Shown here one piece after another: positions 53,136 to 61,576 of a stretch of DNA of 64,000 bases. A program made the translations under genes and the position numbers. The stretch is taken from contig CAYRSB010000007.1 in the NCBI GenBank assembly GCA_964426875.1, forward strand, positions 1 through 64,000, given 5' to 3'. The notes beneath the pieces were generated by a model. That model did no database searches. It was not told where the DNA came from and saw nothing but the letters and a program-made list of their open reading frames with translations. Position 1 is the first letter of the stretch; the number at the start of each line of letters is the position of its first letter. The stretch is from Caldatribacterium sp964426875. GTDB lineage: Bacteria > Atribacterota > Atribacteria > Atribacterales > Caldatribacteriaceae.

Positions 53136-54305
53136 GTGTCTTTGGTTGCTTTGGTGTTCTGTCCGAGTTACAGGGAGGAAGAAGTAGAGAGGGCAGTACG
53201 GAGAGGTTTTGAGTTTTTTGGTGGCCCCAAGGCGGTGTGCCCTTTTGCCCGGCGGGTGCTTTTGAAGCCTAATCTTTTGATAGGAGACCCTCCTGAACGC
53301 GCTACCACCACCCACCCGGCCGTTTTTAAGGCAGTGGCCCGGGTGTTTCTTGAGACGGGTTTTGAGGTGGGCTTTGGAGATTCTCCCATCTTTGGGTCCT
53401 TGGAGAGCGCGGCCAGGAAGGCGGGCATTGCCTCTGTGGCCCATTCCCTGGGGGTGGCAATGGCCGATTTCGTCAACGCCGTGGATGTGGAGTTTCCCGA
53501 GGGGATACAGCACAGGCGCTTCGAGATTGCCAGGGGCGTCACCGAGTACGATGCCCTGGTGAGTCTGCCCAAATGGAAGACCCATGGTCTGACCCGGGTG
53601 ACGGGAGCAGTGAAGAATCAGTTCGGCTGTGTACCCGGAATACGGAAAGGGGAGTTTCACTACCGTATCCCGGATGTGGTGCTCTTTTCACGAATGCTTG
53701 TAGAGCTCACAAGGTTCCTCCGTCCCGCCTTTTTCGTCATGGATGCCGTTGTGGCCATGGAAGGGAATGGTCCTCGTAATGGGAGACCGCGTTCCATGAA
53801 CCTCCTTGCTTTCTCTCAGGACCCGGTGGCTCTCGATGCCACCCTCTCGCGTCTTGTGCATCTTGATCCTTCTTTAGTTCCCACCTGTCTTGAGGGGGAA
53901 CGCCTGGGTCTTGGGACTCTGAGGAGAGAGGGTATCGAGATTTGTGGAGACCCCTGGGAACTCTTTGAGAGGGAGGATTTCGTGGTTTCGCGTGTACCGT
54001 CTCCTCCTCAGAAAAGGCTCTTTTCTCCTTTTGTGCGGAATACCCTTCTGCCCCGTCCGGTGATTCGGAAGGACTCCTGTCGCCGATGTGGCATCTGTGT
54101 GGAGGTCTGCCCGGCCCAACCGAAGGCCATGGCGTGGAAGGACAGAAACGGCCTGCCTTCCTGGGACTCCAGGTATTGCATCCGCTGCTTTGTGTGCCAG
54201 GAGGCCTGCCCCTTTGGAGCCTTGACGGTTCATGTGCCCTTGGGAAGGAGAATTCTACCTATTCCCCTTTGGAGAGTTGCCGAAGAAAGACGGCAGAGAG
54301 GATGA
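53136..54305 (+). CDS. DUF362 protein with two 4Fe-4S clusters
   Basis: This 389-aa protein has an N-terminal DUF362 domain with LLKPNLLIGDPPERATTTHP near residue 43, SLPKWKTHGLTRVTGAVKNQ and FFVMDAVVAMEGNGPRNGRP. A ferredoxin part near residues 315-360 has CRRCGICVEVCPAQP and CIRCFVCQEACPFGA. Such proteins occur in anaerobes and are thought to carry electrons. GTG 53136 is the start. It converges with the EamA gene and overlaps it by 47 bases. Confidence 0.88.
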   Translation: MSLVALVFCPSYREEEVERAVRRGFEFFGGPKAVCPFARRVLLKPNLLIGDPPERATTTHPAVFKAVARVFLETGFEVGFGDSPIFGSLESAARKAGIASVAHSLGVAMADFVNAVDVEFPEGIQHRRFEIARGVTEYDALVSLPKWKTHGLTRVTGAVKNQFGCVPGIRKGEFHYRIPDVVLFSRMLVELTRFLRPAFFVMDAVVAMEGNGPRNGRPRSMNLLAFSQDPVALDATLSRLVHLDPSLVPTCLEGERLGLGTLRREGIEICGDPWELFEREDFVVSRVPSPPQKRLFSPFVRNTLLPRPVIRKDSCRRCGICVEVCPAQPKAMAWKDRNGLPSWDSRYCIRCFVCQEACPFGALTVHVPLGRRILPIPLWRVAEERRQRG

Positions 54306-55074
54306 TGCCTCCCCCAAGGAGTGCCCATCGCCCCGGAGTCTCTCCAAAGGCCAGGAAAACCCAGATGGGGTTCAGCACCGGCTCAATCATGGGAACGAGG
54401 CTTGCCTCAAGAGCTCTGACTTTCTTGATGGCCTGGGCGTAGAGAAGGTAGGAGAGACCGATCTGCACCGTTCCCAGAAGTAGAAGCCCCAAAAGACCCT
54501 GCTTGTCGGGTACACCGTCGAAGAAGAAGGGGAGGCCACACAGGGCGGCAAAGAGGTTACCGACAAAGACCGATTGCAGGGGCTCAGTGTCCTTCTGGAG
54601 TCTTAGGGTGACGATGAGGAGGGCAAAGGCTATTCCGCTTGTGATGGCCACAACGTTGCCCAGCATGTTTCCGGGGCTCAGCCGGTCGAAGAAGAAGAGG
54701 ACCATTCCCCCAAGGACTGCCCCGATAGTCAGCCAGTCGAGTTTTGCCGGAGGCTCTTTAAGGAGTCTTTGGCTTAAGAGGGCCACGTACACTGGCGCCC
54801 CGTACTGAAGGAGTATGGCGTTTGAGGCGGTGGTGAGTTTATTGGCCGTCACGAAGAGAATGACTGTGGCAGCGTAGAAGACCCCACCGAGGATTTCAAG
54901 GCGCGCAAGGCGCAGGCGGGGACGGAAGAAGAAGAGTAAAAATCCGCAGGCGATGGCACTTCGTGCCCCGGCAATGGCAATGGGGTTCCAGGTGACGAGC
55001 TTTATGAGGACCCCCCCGAGACTCCAGAGAGCCGCTGCGGCAAAGAGAAATCCTAAGGCCTTTCTCTGCGTCAC
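54259..55074 (-). CDS. EamA/DMT family transporter
   Basis: This 271-aa protein has ten membrane helices in two EamA repeats; ALWSLGGVLIKLVTWNPIAIAGARS starts the first and EASLVPMIEPVLNPIWVFLAFGE lies in the second. Members export or import amino acids, nucleosides or sugars. GTG 55074 lies 10 bases after the permease stop, so it is the last gene of the URO-D/ABC operon. The open frame upstream to 55158 lies inside the permease gene and is not used. Confidence 0.85.
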   Translation of the reverse strand: MTQRKALGFLFAAAALWSLGGVLIKLVTWNPIAIAGARSAIACGFLLFFFRPRLRLARLEILGGVFYAATVILFVTANKLTTASNAILLQYGAPVYVALLSQRLLKEPPAKLDWLTIGAVLGGMVLFFFDRLSPGNMLGNVVAITSGIAFALLIVTLRLQKDTEPLQSVFVGNLFAALCGLPFFFDGVPDKQGLLGLLLLGTVQIGLSYLLYAQAIKKVRALEASLVPMIEPVLNPIWVFLAFGETPGRWALLGGGIILSAVFLRQLSKGE

Positions 55075-55084
55075 CCTTGCATCT

Positions 55085-56080
55085 CTACCGGCGAACTTCC
55101 CGCTGTTTTTTCTCGATGTACATGCTCGAGAGAACGGAAAAGAGAATGACCAGCCCAAAGACGACGTAGGTCCAGAAGTAGGGGATACGCATCACCACAA
55201 GGCCGTTCTCGATGATCGAGATGGTGAGGGCTCCAACGAAGATGCCCACCATACTCCCCACCCCGCCCCGCAGTGACGTTCCTCCCACGACGCTTGCTAC
55301 CACGGCCTTCAGTTCCCATCCATCTCCGGCACGGGAGGTGAAACAGGCTGTTCGGGTAATCTGGGCACAGGCCACGAACCCGCAGAGAATCCCCACAATC
55401 ACAAAACACACGGTCTTCACCAAATCGGTGTTGATGCCCATGGCCCGGGCAGCGTCCCGGTTGTCACCGGTGGCGAAGACCCAGTTACCGAACCGGTGGT
55501 AGTGGAGGAGGATTCCCAGAAAGACAGCGAAGACCACAAACCAGAAAGCCTGGGCTGGAAAGACTCCCCCTATTTTACCGGTGAAGAAGGGGAGGAAGTA
55601 TCGAGAGGGAACAGTGGAAACATCGCACCCCCTTTGTTCCCCTCCGGAAAAAAGCAACGCCAACCCCCGCCACATCATCATGGTTCCCAGGGTGGTGATG
55701 AAGGAAGGGATTTGCCCTCGAACAGTGACGAGGGCATTGATGATGCCGAGCACTGCCCCTACGAGAATCGTCACCAGGGCAATGAAAAAGAGGGGGACAC
55801 CGGCTTCAAAGAGGCGGAGGAAGATGAAAGAGCAGAAAACAAGGATAGAACCGATGGAGAGGTCGAATTCCCCACAGACCATCAAAAGCCCCACCCCTAA
55901 GGCCACGATGCTGAACTCCGAACCCAGAGAGAGCAAAACATCGAGGTTATCTGGGTCCACAAAGCGGTGCTCGGGAGAGAGGATGGCAAAGCCCAGAACG
56001 AGCACCACAAGGACCACAATGATGCTTGAGGAACGGGAGAGAAGAATCGTTCGTCCAAGGCTCATCCTTTCGTTTTTCAT
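55085..56080 (-). CDS. Ribose-type ABC transporter permease (second permease)
   Basis: This 331-aa BPD_transp_2 (RbsC-like) permease has eight to ten helices. GEFDLSIGSILVFCSF near residue 95 and IPSFITTLGTMMMWRG near 150 are family hallmarks, and VVGGTSLRGGVGSMVG near residue 265 contacts the ATPase. A 45-residue stretch (HRFGNWVFATGDNRDAARAM onward) is identical, also at DNA level over 140 bases, to the other permease of this operon. ATG 56080 follows GGGGTAGGGG. Confidence 0.9.
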   Translation of the reverse strand: MKNERMSLGRTILLSRSSSIIVVLVVLVLGFAILSPEHRFVDPDNLDVLLSLGSEFSIVALGVGLLMVCGEFDLSIGSILVFCSFIFLRLFEAGVPLFFIALVTILVGAVLGIINALVTVRGQIPSFITTLGTMMMWRGLALLFSGGEQRGCDVSTVPSRYFLPFFTGKIGGVFPAQAFWFVVFAVFLGILLHYHRFGNWVFATGDNRDAARAMGINTDLVKTVCFVIVGILCGFVACAQITRTACFTSRAGDGWELKAVVASVVGGTSLRGGVGSMVGIFVGALTISIIENGLVVMRIPYFWTYVVFGLVILFSVLSSMYIEKKQREVRR

Positions 56081-56102
56081 GCCCCTACCCCTTTCTGAGC
56101 TC

Positions 56103-56867
56103 TTACTCGGCGAAAGCACTCTGGATAACGAGCTTGGAGAGCTCCTCGGGAGAAGTGTCTTTCTTCTCCACGTCGGCCATCTTTTTCCCTCGAGCCATAA
56201 CCACAAAGCGTTCGGCGATGTCGTAGGCATGGTAGAGGTTGTGGGTGATGAAGATGACCGAGATTCCTTCCCGCTGGAGCTGGCGGACGAACTCGAGAAC
56301 CTCTCCCACCTCCTTGACCGAGAGGGCGACGGTCGGCTCGTCGAGGATGACGAGTTTGGCTTTAAAGTGCAAAGCTCGAGCGATGGCTACCCCCTGCCGC
56401 TCTCCTCCCGAGAGGGTGACGACGGGGAGATCGGGCGAGCGCAGGCGAAGGCCGAGGTTCTCCAAGGCCCTCATGCTCTCTTCGTTCATCGTCTTTCGAT
56501 CCAGCATACCCCAGCGCTGCACCGGTTCCCGGCCCATGAAAATGTTTCGGGCAATGCTTAAGTTTGGAGCCAGGGCCTGCTCCTGGTACACCGTTTCGAT
56601 TCCCAGCCTTCGTGCATCCCGGGGAGAGGAGATTTTCACCTTCTGTCCTTCAAAGTAGATTTCACCCTGGTCGGCCTGATGGTACCCGGAGAGAATTTTG
56701 ATGAGTGTGGATTTCCCCGCTCCATTGTCTCCGATGAGGCCCACCGTTTCTCCCTGGCGGAGTTCAAAGTCCATTCCTCGCAAGGCATAAACCCGGCCAA
56801 ACCACTTGTGGATGTTTGCCATCCGCACCAGGGGTTCGTGCCTTTCCTTTCCTTCCATGTTCATCAT
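56103..56867 (-). CDS. Ribose-type ABC transporter ATPase, single-domain
   Basis: This 254-aa ATPase has Walker A GDNGAGKST near residue 48, the signature LSGGERQGVAIARAL near residue 150, and Walker B LVILDEPTVAL. Most RbsA-type ATPases have two such domains in one chain; here there is only one, so two copies would form the dimer. It lies between two unlike permease genes and overlaps neither (spacing 1 and 22 bases). Confidence 0.92.
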   Translation of the reverse strand: MMNMEGKERHEPLVRMANIHKWFGRVYALRGMDFELRQGETVGLIGDNGAGKSTLIKILSGYHQADQGEIYFEGQKVKISSPRDARRLGIETVYQEQALAPNLSIARNIFMGREPVQRWGMLDRKTMNEESMRALENLGLRLRSPDLPVVTLSGGERQGVAIARALHFKAKLVILDEPTVALSVKEVGEVLEFVRQLQREGISVIFITHNLYHAYDIAERFVVMARGKKMADVEKKDTSPEELSKLVIQSAFAE

Positions 56868-56868
56868 C

Positions 56869-57846
56869 TCACCTCATTTTCCGCTCAGCGTAACTGTTGA
56901 GCACTACAAAGAGGATGGTGGCAATGCCGATGAAGGCGCTTATGCCAAAAACTGGAACGCGCAGGAGTACAAGCCCATTGTCCAGGATGGGGATGGTTAA
57001 AGCTCCAAGGACGATACCGGACATACTTCCTACCCCACCCCGCAGTGACGTTCCTCCTACGGCACACGCCGCTATGGCCCGGAGCTCAAACCCGATGCCT
57101 TGAGTAGCAGCAAAAGAGCCGATGCGTACTGCCTGCATGCAGGCAGAAAACCCGCAGAGAATCCCCACAATCACAAAACACACGGTCTTCACCAAATCGG
57201 TGTTGATGCCCATGGCCCGGGCAGCGTCCCGGTTGTCACCGGTGGCGAAGACCCAGTTACCGAACCGGTGGTAGTGGAGGAGGATTCCTAAAAAGACGGC
57301 GAAGAGGGTAAACCATAGTGCCTGGACTGGGAAGAAAGGTCCGATGGTCCCGGCGAAAACCCGCTCAAAAGTTGAGCCTGTGGGGATAAAAGTCCTTATC
57401 CCGGCGGGCATCATTTTGGACCAGATGTAGAGAACACCCTTCCAGAACATCATGGTCCCAAGGGTGGTGATGAAGGAGGGCATTTTAGTTTTCACGGTGA
57501 TGAAACCGTTGAGGAGTCCAAGCAGTGCCCCCACTCCTAAGGCAACCCAGAAGGACCAAAAGGGGAGAACCCCGCGGTATAAAAGCCGAGCAAAGACATA
57601 AGAACAGAAGGGGAGGATGGAGCTCACCGAGAGGTCGAATTCCCCGCAGATCATGAGGACTCCTACCCCTAGAGCCACCACACCAAGGTCGGGAAAGAGC
57701 TTCCCCAAGGCGGCGATGTTTCGGCGGTCCACGAAGAGGTAGTTAGGAGTGAGGAGGGAAAAGAAAAGCACCAAACCCACGAAGACGAGGAAGGTATTCG
57801 CTGCCCGGTACCGCAGAAAATTCCGAATCCATTGCATTTCTTTCAT
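56869..57846 (-). CDS. Ribose-type ABC transporter permease (first permease)
   Basis: This 325-aa RbsC-like permease has ICGEFDLSVSSILPFCSY near residue 70, MPSFITTLGTMMFWKG near residue 125 and VGGTSLRGGVGSMSG near 265. It differs from the second permease outside a 45-residue identical stretch. It follows the binding-protein gene after an intrinsic hairpin. ATG 57846 or 57837 may be the start. Confidence 0.9.
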   Translation of the reverse strand: MKEMQWIRNFLRYRAANTFLVFVGLVLFFSLLTPNYLFVDRRNIAALGKLFPDLGVVALGVGVLMICGEFDLSVSSILPFCSYVFARLLYRGVLPFWSFWVALGVGALLGLLNGFITVKTKMPSFITTLGTMMFWKGVLYIWSKMMPAGIRTFIPTGSTFERVFAGTIGPFFPVQALWFTLFAVFLGILLHYHRFGNWVFATGDNRDAARAMGINTDLVKTVCFVIVGILCGFSACMQAVRIGSFAATQGIGFELRAIAACAVGGTSLRGGVGSMSGIVLGALTIPILDNGLVLLRVPVFGISAFIGIATILFVVLNSYAERKMR

Positions 57847-57852
57847 CTCCTC

Positions 57853-57880
57853 AAAAAAGCCCCCGGGGTGCCCCGGGGGC
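57853..57880 (-). terminator. Intrinsic terminator/attenuator after the binding-protein gene
   Basis: GCCCCCGGGG and CCCCGGGGGC pair (57880-57859) and are followed on the minus strand by six T (57858-57853). It lies between binding protein and permease genes, so partial read-through would keep binding protein in excess. Confidence 0.85.
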
Positions 57881-57888
57881 TTTTGTCT

Positions 57889-58875
57889 TCAGCGGACGTG
57901 TTCAGGAGAGAGCTTCTCAATAAGGGAAATCTTGTCGGGCGAATCGACGAGGTATCCACCGGTGTCGATGTTCGGGGTGAAGCCGTACTTGTTGTAGAGG
58001 TAGAGGACGTACACCGCGAAGTAGCCCTGGAGGTACTGCTGCTGGTCGATGGTGGCAGTGACGTAGCCTTCCTTGATACCGTTGAGGGTATCAGGGGTAG
58101 TATCGAATCCTCCGGCAATGATCTCTCCCGGTTGCTTTCCGGCGGCCTTGAGTGAAGCGGTAAGTCGGTCGGTGCAGATGCCTCCAAGACCGATGAGGAA
58201 GGAGGTCTCAGGGTGCGCCAAAAGGTATGCCGTCTCCCGGGACTCAACGGTTGTCATCTCCAGCCCCCCGGCATCGATGATCTCGTAGGAGGTGATGCCG
58301 TACTCCTTCATGGCTTCGAGAATACCGCTAGAGCGGATTTTGGCGTAATTGGCTCCCGGAACCTCTGCGGCCATGGCTACGTGGGCTTTGGAGAGGTCGA
58401 CACCCTTCGCCTTAGCCTCGTCGAAGAGGCGGCGAGCCAAGCGGTACGCGGCGGCCTTCTCACTCTGGCCGATGTAGCAGAGGCGCTTGTTGCCCACCGC
58501 GCCCTCAGAGTCGTCGTTGTTCATGCCGATAACCGGGATTCCCTGGGCAAGGGCTTCTTCCACCGGTTTATCCCAGGCGGTATCGTCGTTGATGACCAGG
58601 GCAATGCCGTTTGGTTTCATGGCCACGGCTTCCTGGAACCTCTTGAGCTGCAGGGTAAGGTCTCCACCGCAGAGGTCCACGTCCACCTTGCAGCCCAGCT
58701 CTTTTGCTGCATCCATGGCTCCCTTCTGTACCACTGCCCAGAAGGGATCGTCTCCGCCGTGGGTTACAAGGCGGAAGTACATCCCCTCGGCGGGTTTTTT
58801 CTCCTGGGCAAGGGCCAGGGAAACCCCAAGAAGCGCTATCACCATTATCCCTATAAGAATGACACTCCGTTTCAT
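57889..58875 (-). CDS. Ribose-type ABC transporter substrate-binding protein
   Basis: This 328-aa periplasmic-binding protein (RbsB-like, family 4 fold) has a signal peptide (MKRSVILIGIMVIALLGVSLALAQ). GGDDPFWAVVQKGAMDAAKELG near residue 40 and IGLGGICTDRLTASLKAAGK near residue 230 match the group. The ligand is probably a sugar or sugar-like compound. ATG 58875 follows AGGGAGGG. Located between the URO-D gene and the permeases. Confidence 0.9.
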   Translation of the reverse strand: MKRSVILIGIMVIALLGVSLALAQEKKPAEGMYFRLVTHGGDDPFWAVVQKGAMDAAKELGCKVDVDLCGGDLTLQLKRFQEAVAMKPNGIALVINDDTAWDKPVEEALAQGIPVIGMNNDDSEGAVGNKRLCYIGQSEKAAAYRLARRLFDEAKAKGVDLSKAHVAMAAEVPGANYAKIRSSGILEAMKEYGITSYEIIDAGGLEMTTVESRETAYLLAHPETSFLIGLGGICTDRLTASLKAAGKQPGEIIAGGFDTTPDTLNGIKEGYVTATIDQQQYLQGYFAVYVLYLYNKYGFTPNIDTGGYLVDSPDKISLIEKLSPEHVR

Positions 58876-58948
58876 GTTCCTATCCCTCCCTTTTAGGATT
58901 TTTTAAACTTTCTTCCGTAAGTCAGGATTTGAGAAAAGAGTCCTCTTT

Positions 58949-60064
58949 TCACCTCCTCTCTCCATATCTCAGGGCCTCCTCGTAAAGGGCCACGATGTTT
59001 TCCGGAGGAACATCGGCCTGAATGTTGTGGACTGCACAGAGGACGTATCCCCCACCGGGTGCCAGATCGTCTATGCGTCTTCGTACTTCTTCCCGGACCT
59101 CCTCGGGTGTCCCAAAAGGAAGAACTCGCTGGGTGTCTATGCCTCCCCAGAAGGTAAGCTCCGACCCATAGATTTTCTTGAGCCTCTTTGTATCCATTCC
59201 CTGGGCACTTACCTGGACAGGATTGATGATATCCACCCCGATTTCTATGAGGTCTGGAAGGAGAGGCTCGATGGCGCCACAGGAATGGTAAAAGAGCGGC
59301 GCCTCCGTCCTTTCCTTTATGAAGGCGTAGAGGGTCTTCTGGCGGGGTTTAATGTATTTCCTGTACGTTTCTGGAGATACCAGGGGCCCCTTTTGGGTGG
59401 CCAGGTCGTCACCCACGAGGACCACATCCACCAGATCCCCCACGTTTTTGAGAAGTTCATCAAACTGACGTATCTGGAACTCAAGGAGAATGTCCATGAT
59501 GGCACAGGCCATGGAGGGGACAGTGGCAAGATCAAGCATGAACTGAGGAAAGCCCCGCAGGTACCAGGAGAATTCAAAGACCGAACCGATGCAGTTGACG
59601 ATGACTGCCTTTCCTTTTTGTTTGTGAGCTTCGAGTTCAGGTCGAAGCTCTTTGAAAAATTCCCGGGGAGGATCCGGTACGGGGTAAAAGAACACCTCTT
59701 CCCAGTCTGTCAGGGAGGCCAGAGGATGCGCCACCATATCATAGTACAGGCCGGTGAACCTTCGCACCACACCCCAGGCATCGGTCCACAAGGACCCTTC
59801 TTTGTCCTTTTGCCAGACCTCCCTGGGAATTGCCTCATAGGCGTACCTTGTGTCTATATCAAAGAGCTCAAGGATTTCTAAAGCAGGCTTTGCCAGGTAC
59901 TGGATGCGGTCTATGAGGACCTCTTCCGCCTGGAAGCCCAAGTGTCTACACAAAGCGCGATGAGCAAAAAGCGAGATCCCCGAAACGATCCCTCCCAAAT
60001 CCAAAGGCACCCGATCGGGTTCCCGGTGGTGCAGTGCCTCCTTAAGACGTTCCACGGAGGCCAT
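58949..60064 (-). CDS. Uroporphyrinogen decarboxylase (URO-D) family protein, likely methyltransferase
   Basis: This 371-aa TIM barrel belongs to the URO-D superfamily that includes the corrinoid methyltransferases MtaA and CmuA. It starts SVERLKEALHHREPDRVPLDLGG, has a conserved Asp in VVLVGDDLATQKGPLVSP near residue 225, and HSCGAIEPLLPDLIEIGVDIINPVQ near residue 275, where His and Cys fit the zinc site of methyltransferases rather than HemE. It is the first gene of an operon with a ribose-type ABC transporter. ATG 60064 follows GGGGGG. Confidence 0.85.
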   Translation of the reverse strand: MASVERLKEALHHREPDRVPLDLGGIVSGISLFAHRALCRHLGFQAEEVLIDRIQYLAKPALEILELFDIDTRYAYEAIPREVWQKDKEGSLWTDAWGVVRRFTGLYYDMVAHPLASLTDWEEVFFYPVPDPPREFFKELRPELEAHKQKGKAVIVNCIGSVFEFSWYLRGFPQFMLDLATVPSMACAIMDILLEFQIRQFDELLKNVGDLVDVVLVGDDLATQKGPLVSPETYRKYIKPRQKTLYAFIKERTEAPLFYHSCGAIEPLLPDLIEIGVDIINPVQVSAQGMDTKRLKKIYGSELTFWGGIDTQRVLPFGTPEEVREEVRRRIDDLAPGGGYVLCAVHNIQADVPPENIVALYEEALRYGERR

Positions 60065-60093
60065 GTGTTTCCCCCCAGAGCCTCTTTGCAAAA

Positions 60094-60122
60094 AGTATAC
60101 GCCGAAAGGAGTCTTCCGTCAA
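60094..60122 (-). promoter_or_regulatory. Promoter of the URO-D/ABC transporter operon
   Basis: On the minus strand TTGACG (60122-60117) and TATACT (60099-60094) are 17 bases apart, 30 bases before the URO-D start. This is a near-consensus promoter. Confidence 0.75.
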
Positions 60123-60141
60123 CGGATTGGACCCCTTGGTA

Positions 60142-60147
60142 TATAAT
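60142..60147 (+). promoter_or_regulatory. -10 element of the divergent URO-D-like gene
   Basis: TATAAT lies 22 bases before the ATG at 60170. No strong -35 is seen, which suggests dependence on an activator in the shared divergent region. Confidence 0.5.
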
Positions 60148-60169
60148 GGAGCTGGGAGGTGCAGAGGGT

Positions 60170-61477
60170 ATGGGTGAGGTTCTGGGAACCCAGACGGTTG
60201 CTGCCCTGTACCGAGTGTACTTTTCTTCAGAGGAAATCGCGGTAACCCCAAAAGAAGGGGAAGTCCTTCGGCGGCTGGCCTACAGGGTGAGGGAACTTGC
60301 AGAGCTTCCCGAACAGGAAAAGAAGCGAAAGCTCTGGTATGAGCACAATGCCCTCACAAAGACCCGTCCGGTTGTTTTCTGTGACCCCGAGAACGGATGG
60401 AACGAAATCATACGGCCTGAAGACCTTCTCTGTGAGGGGAAACTGGCCCGCCACTTCGAGACGTTGCTTCGTAAGGAAATCTTCTGGGGGGAGTCCATGG
60501 GTGACGACAAGGTAATAGAGCCCTACTTCGATGTGCCCCACATCTATGAAGAGACCGACTGGGGGCTTAGGGAGAGAGTCATAAAGACCGAGGGGTGGGG
60601 TTCCTATCGCTGGGATCCTCCCCTCAAGGACTACCGGGACATGGACAAACTCCGTTTTCCGGAGATACGGATAGACGAAGAGGCCAGCCAAAAAATCCTC
60701 GAGCTTGCCCAGGATGTTTTTGGGGACATCCTCATCGTCCGTCGCAAGACCATCTGGTGGTGGACTCTTGGTATGACCTGGACTCTTGTAAACCTTCGGG
60801 GCCTCGAGCAAGTCATGATGGACATGTACGACCATCCCAAAGAACTCCACGAACTCATGGCCTTTTTGCGGGATGGATACATGAGGAAGCTCGATTTTCT
60901 GGAACAGAATAACCTCCTTTTCCTCAACAATGACGGGGCCTATGTCGGCTCGGGAGGCTTTGGGTACACCCACGAGCTTCCTCAACCCGACTTTGACGGG
61001 GTAAAGGTACGAACCATGGACATGTGGGGGTTTGCCGAAAGCCAGGAGACCTGCTACGTTTCCCCGGAGATGTTTGAGGAATTCATTTTCCCTTACCAGT
61101 ACACCATCCTTGAGCGTTTTGGTCTCAACTGCTATGGATGCTGTGAGCCTCTGCATCTCCGCTGGCATGTGGTGCGGCGCTTTCCCCGTCTGCGAAGGGT
61201 CTCCGTTTCCCCCTGGGCAGACCTGGCCAAAATGGCAGAGTACTTGGGGGCAAACTACATCTACTCCTTGAAGCCCAGCCCCGCCGACCTTGCCGTCCCG
61301 CACATCGATGAGGAGTACATACGTATGAAGATTCGGAAGGCCCTGGAAATCACGAAGGACTGCCGTGTTGAAGTCATCATGAAGGATAACCACACCATAG
61401 GCGACAACCCCCAAAACGTCATCCAGTGGTGCCGGATAGCGAAAGAGGAGGCCGAGAGGATAGCCTCTTGGGGCTGA
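60170..61477 (+). CDS. URO-D superfamily protein, divergent
   Basis: This 435-aa protein belongs to a long URO-D-like group. Recognisable parts are DVPHIYEETDWGLRE, the core GMTWTLVNLRGLEQVMMDMYDHP near residue 205, a CYGCCEPLH site near residue 320, and VSVSPWADLAKMAEYLGANYIYSLKPSP. The Cys-Cys-x2-His group is placed like the metal site of methyltransferases. It is transcribed away from the URO-D/ABC operon. Substrate unknown. ATG 60170 follows GGGAGG; the longer open frame overlaps the promoter region. Confidence 0.78.
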   Translation: MGEVLGTQTVAALYRVYFSSEEIAVTPKEGEVLRRLAYRVRELAELPEQEKKRKLWYEHNALTKTRPVVFCDPENGWNEIIRPEDLLCEGKLARHFETLLRKEIFWGESMGDDKVIEPYFDVPHIYEETDWGLRERVIKTEGWGSYRWDPPLKDYRDMDKLRFPEIRIDEEASQKILELAQDVFGDILIVRRKTIWWWTLGMTWTLVNLRGLEQVMMDMYDHPKELHELMAFLRDGYMRKLDFLEQNNLLFLNNDGAYVGSGGFGYTHELPQPDFDGVKVRTMDMWGFAESQETCYVSPEMFEEFIFPYQYTILERFGLNCYGCCEPLHLRWHVVRRFPRLRRVSVSPWADLAKMAEYLGANYIYSLKPSPADLAVPHIDEEYIRMKIRKALEITKDCRVEVIMKDNHTIGDNPQNVIQWCRIAKEEAERIASWG

Positions 61478-61576
61478 TTTTCCATCGCCTTGCTAGGTTC
61501 ACTCACCATTTGCCAAACCTTTCCTGAGCTTTCTCCTTGTGGTAGAGTACTTTCCAAAGAGCGAAGGGGTAGAAAT

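Noticed and set aside
58949..60064. hemE, heme-pathway uroporphyrinogen decarboxylase
   Set aside because: No heme genes are near, the gene leads a transporter operon, and the HSCGA segment resembles methyltransferase members of the family.
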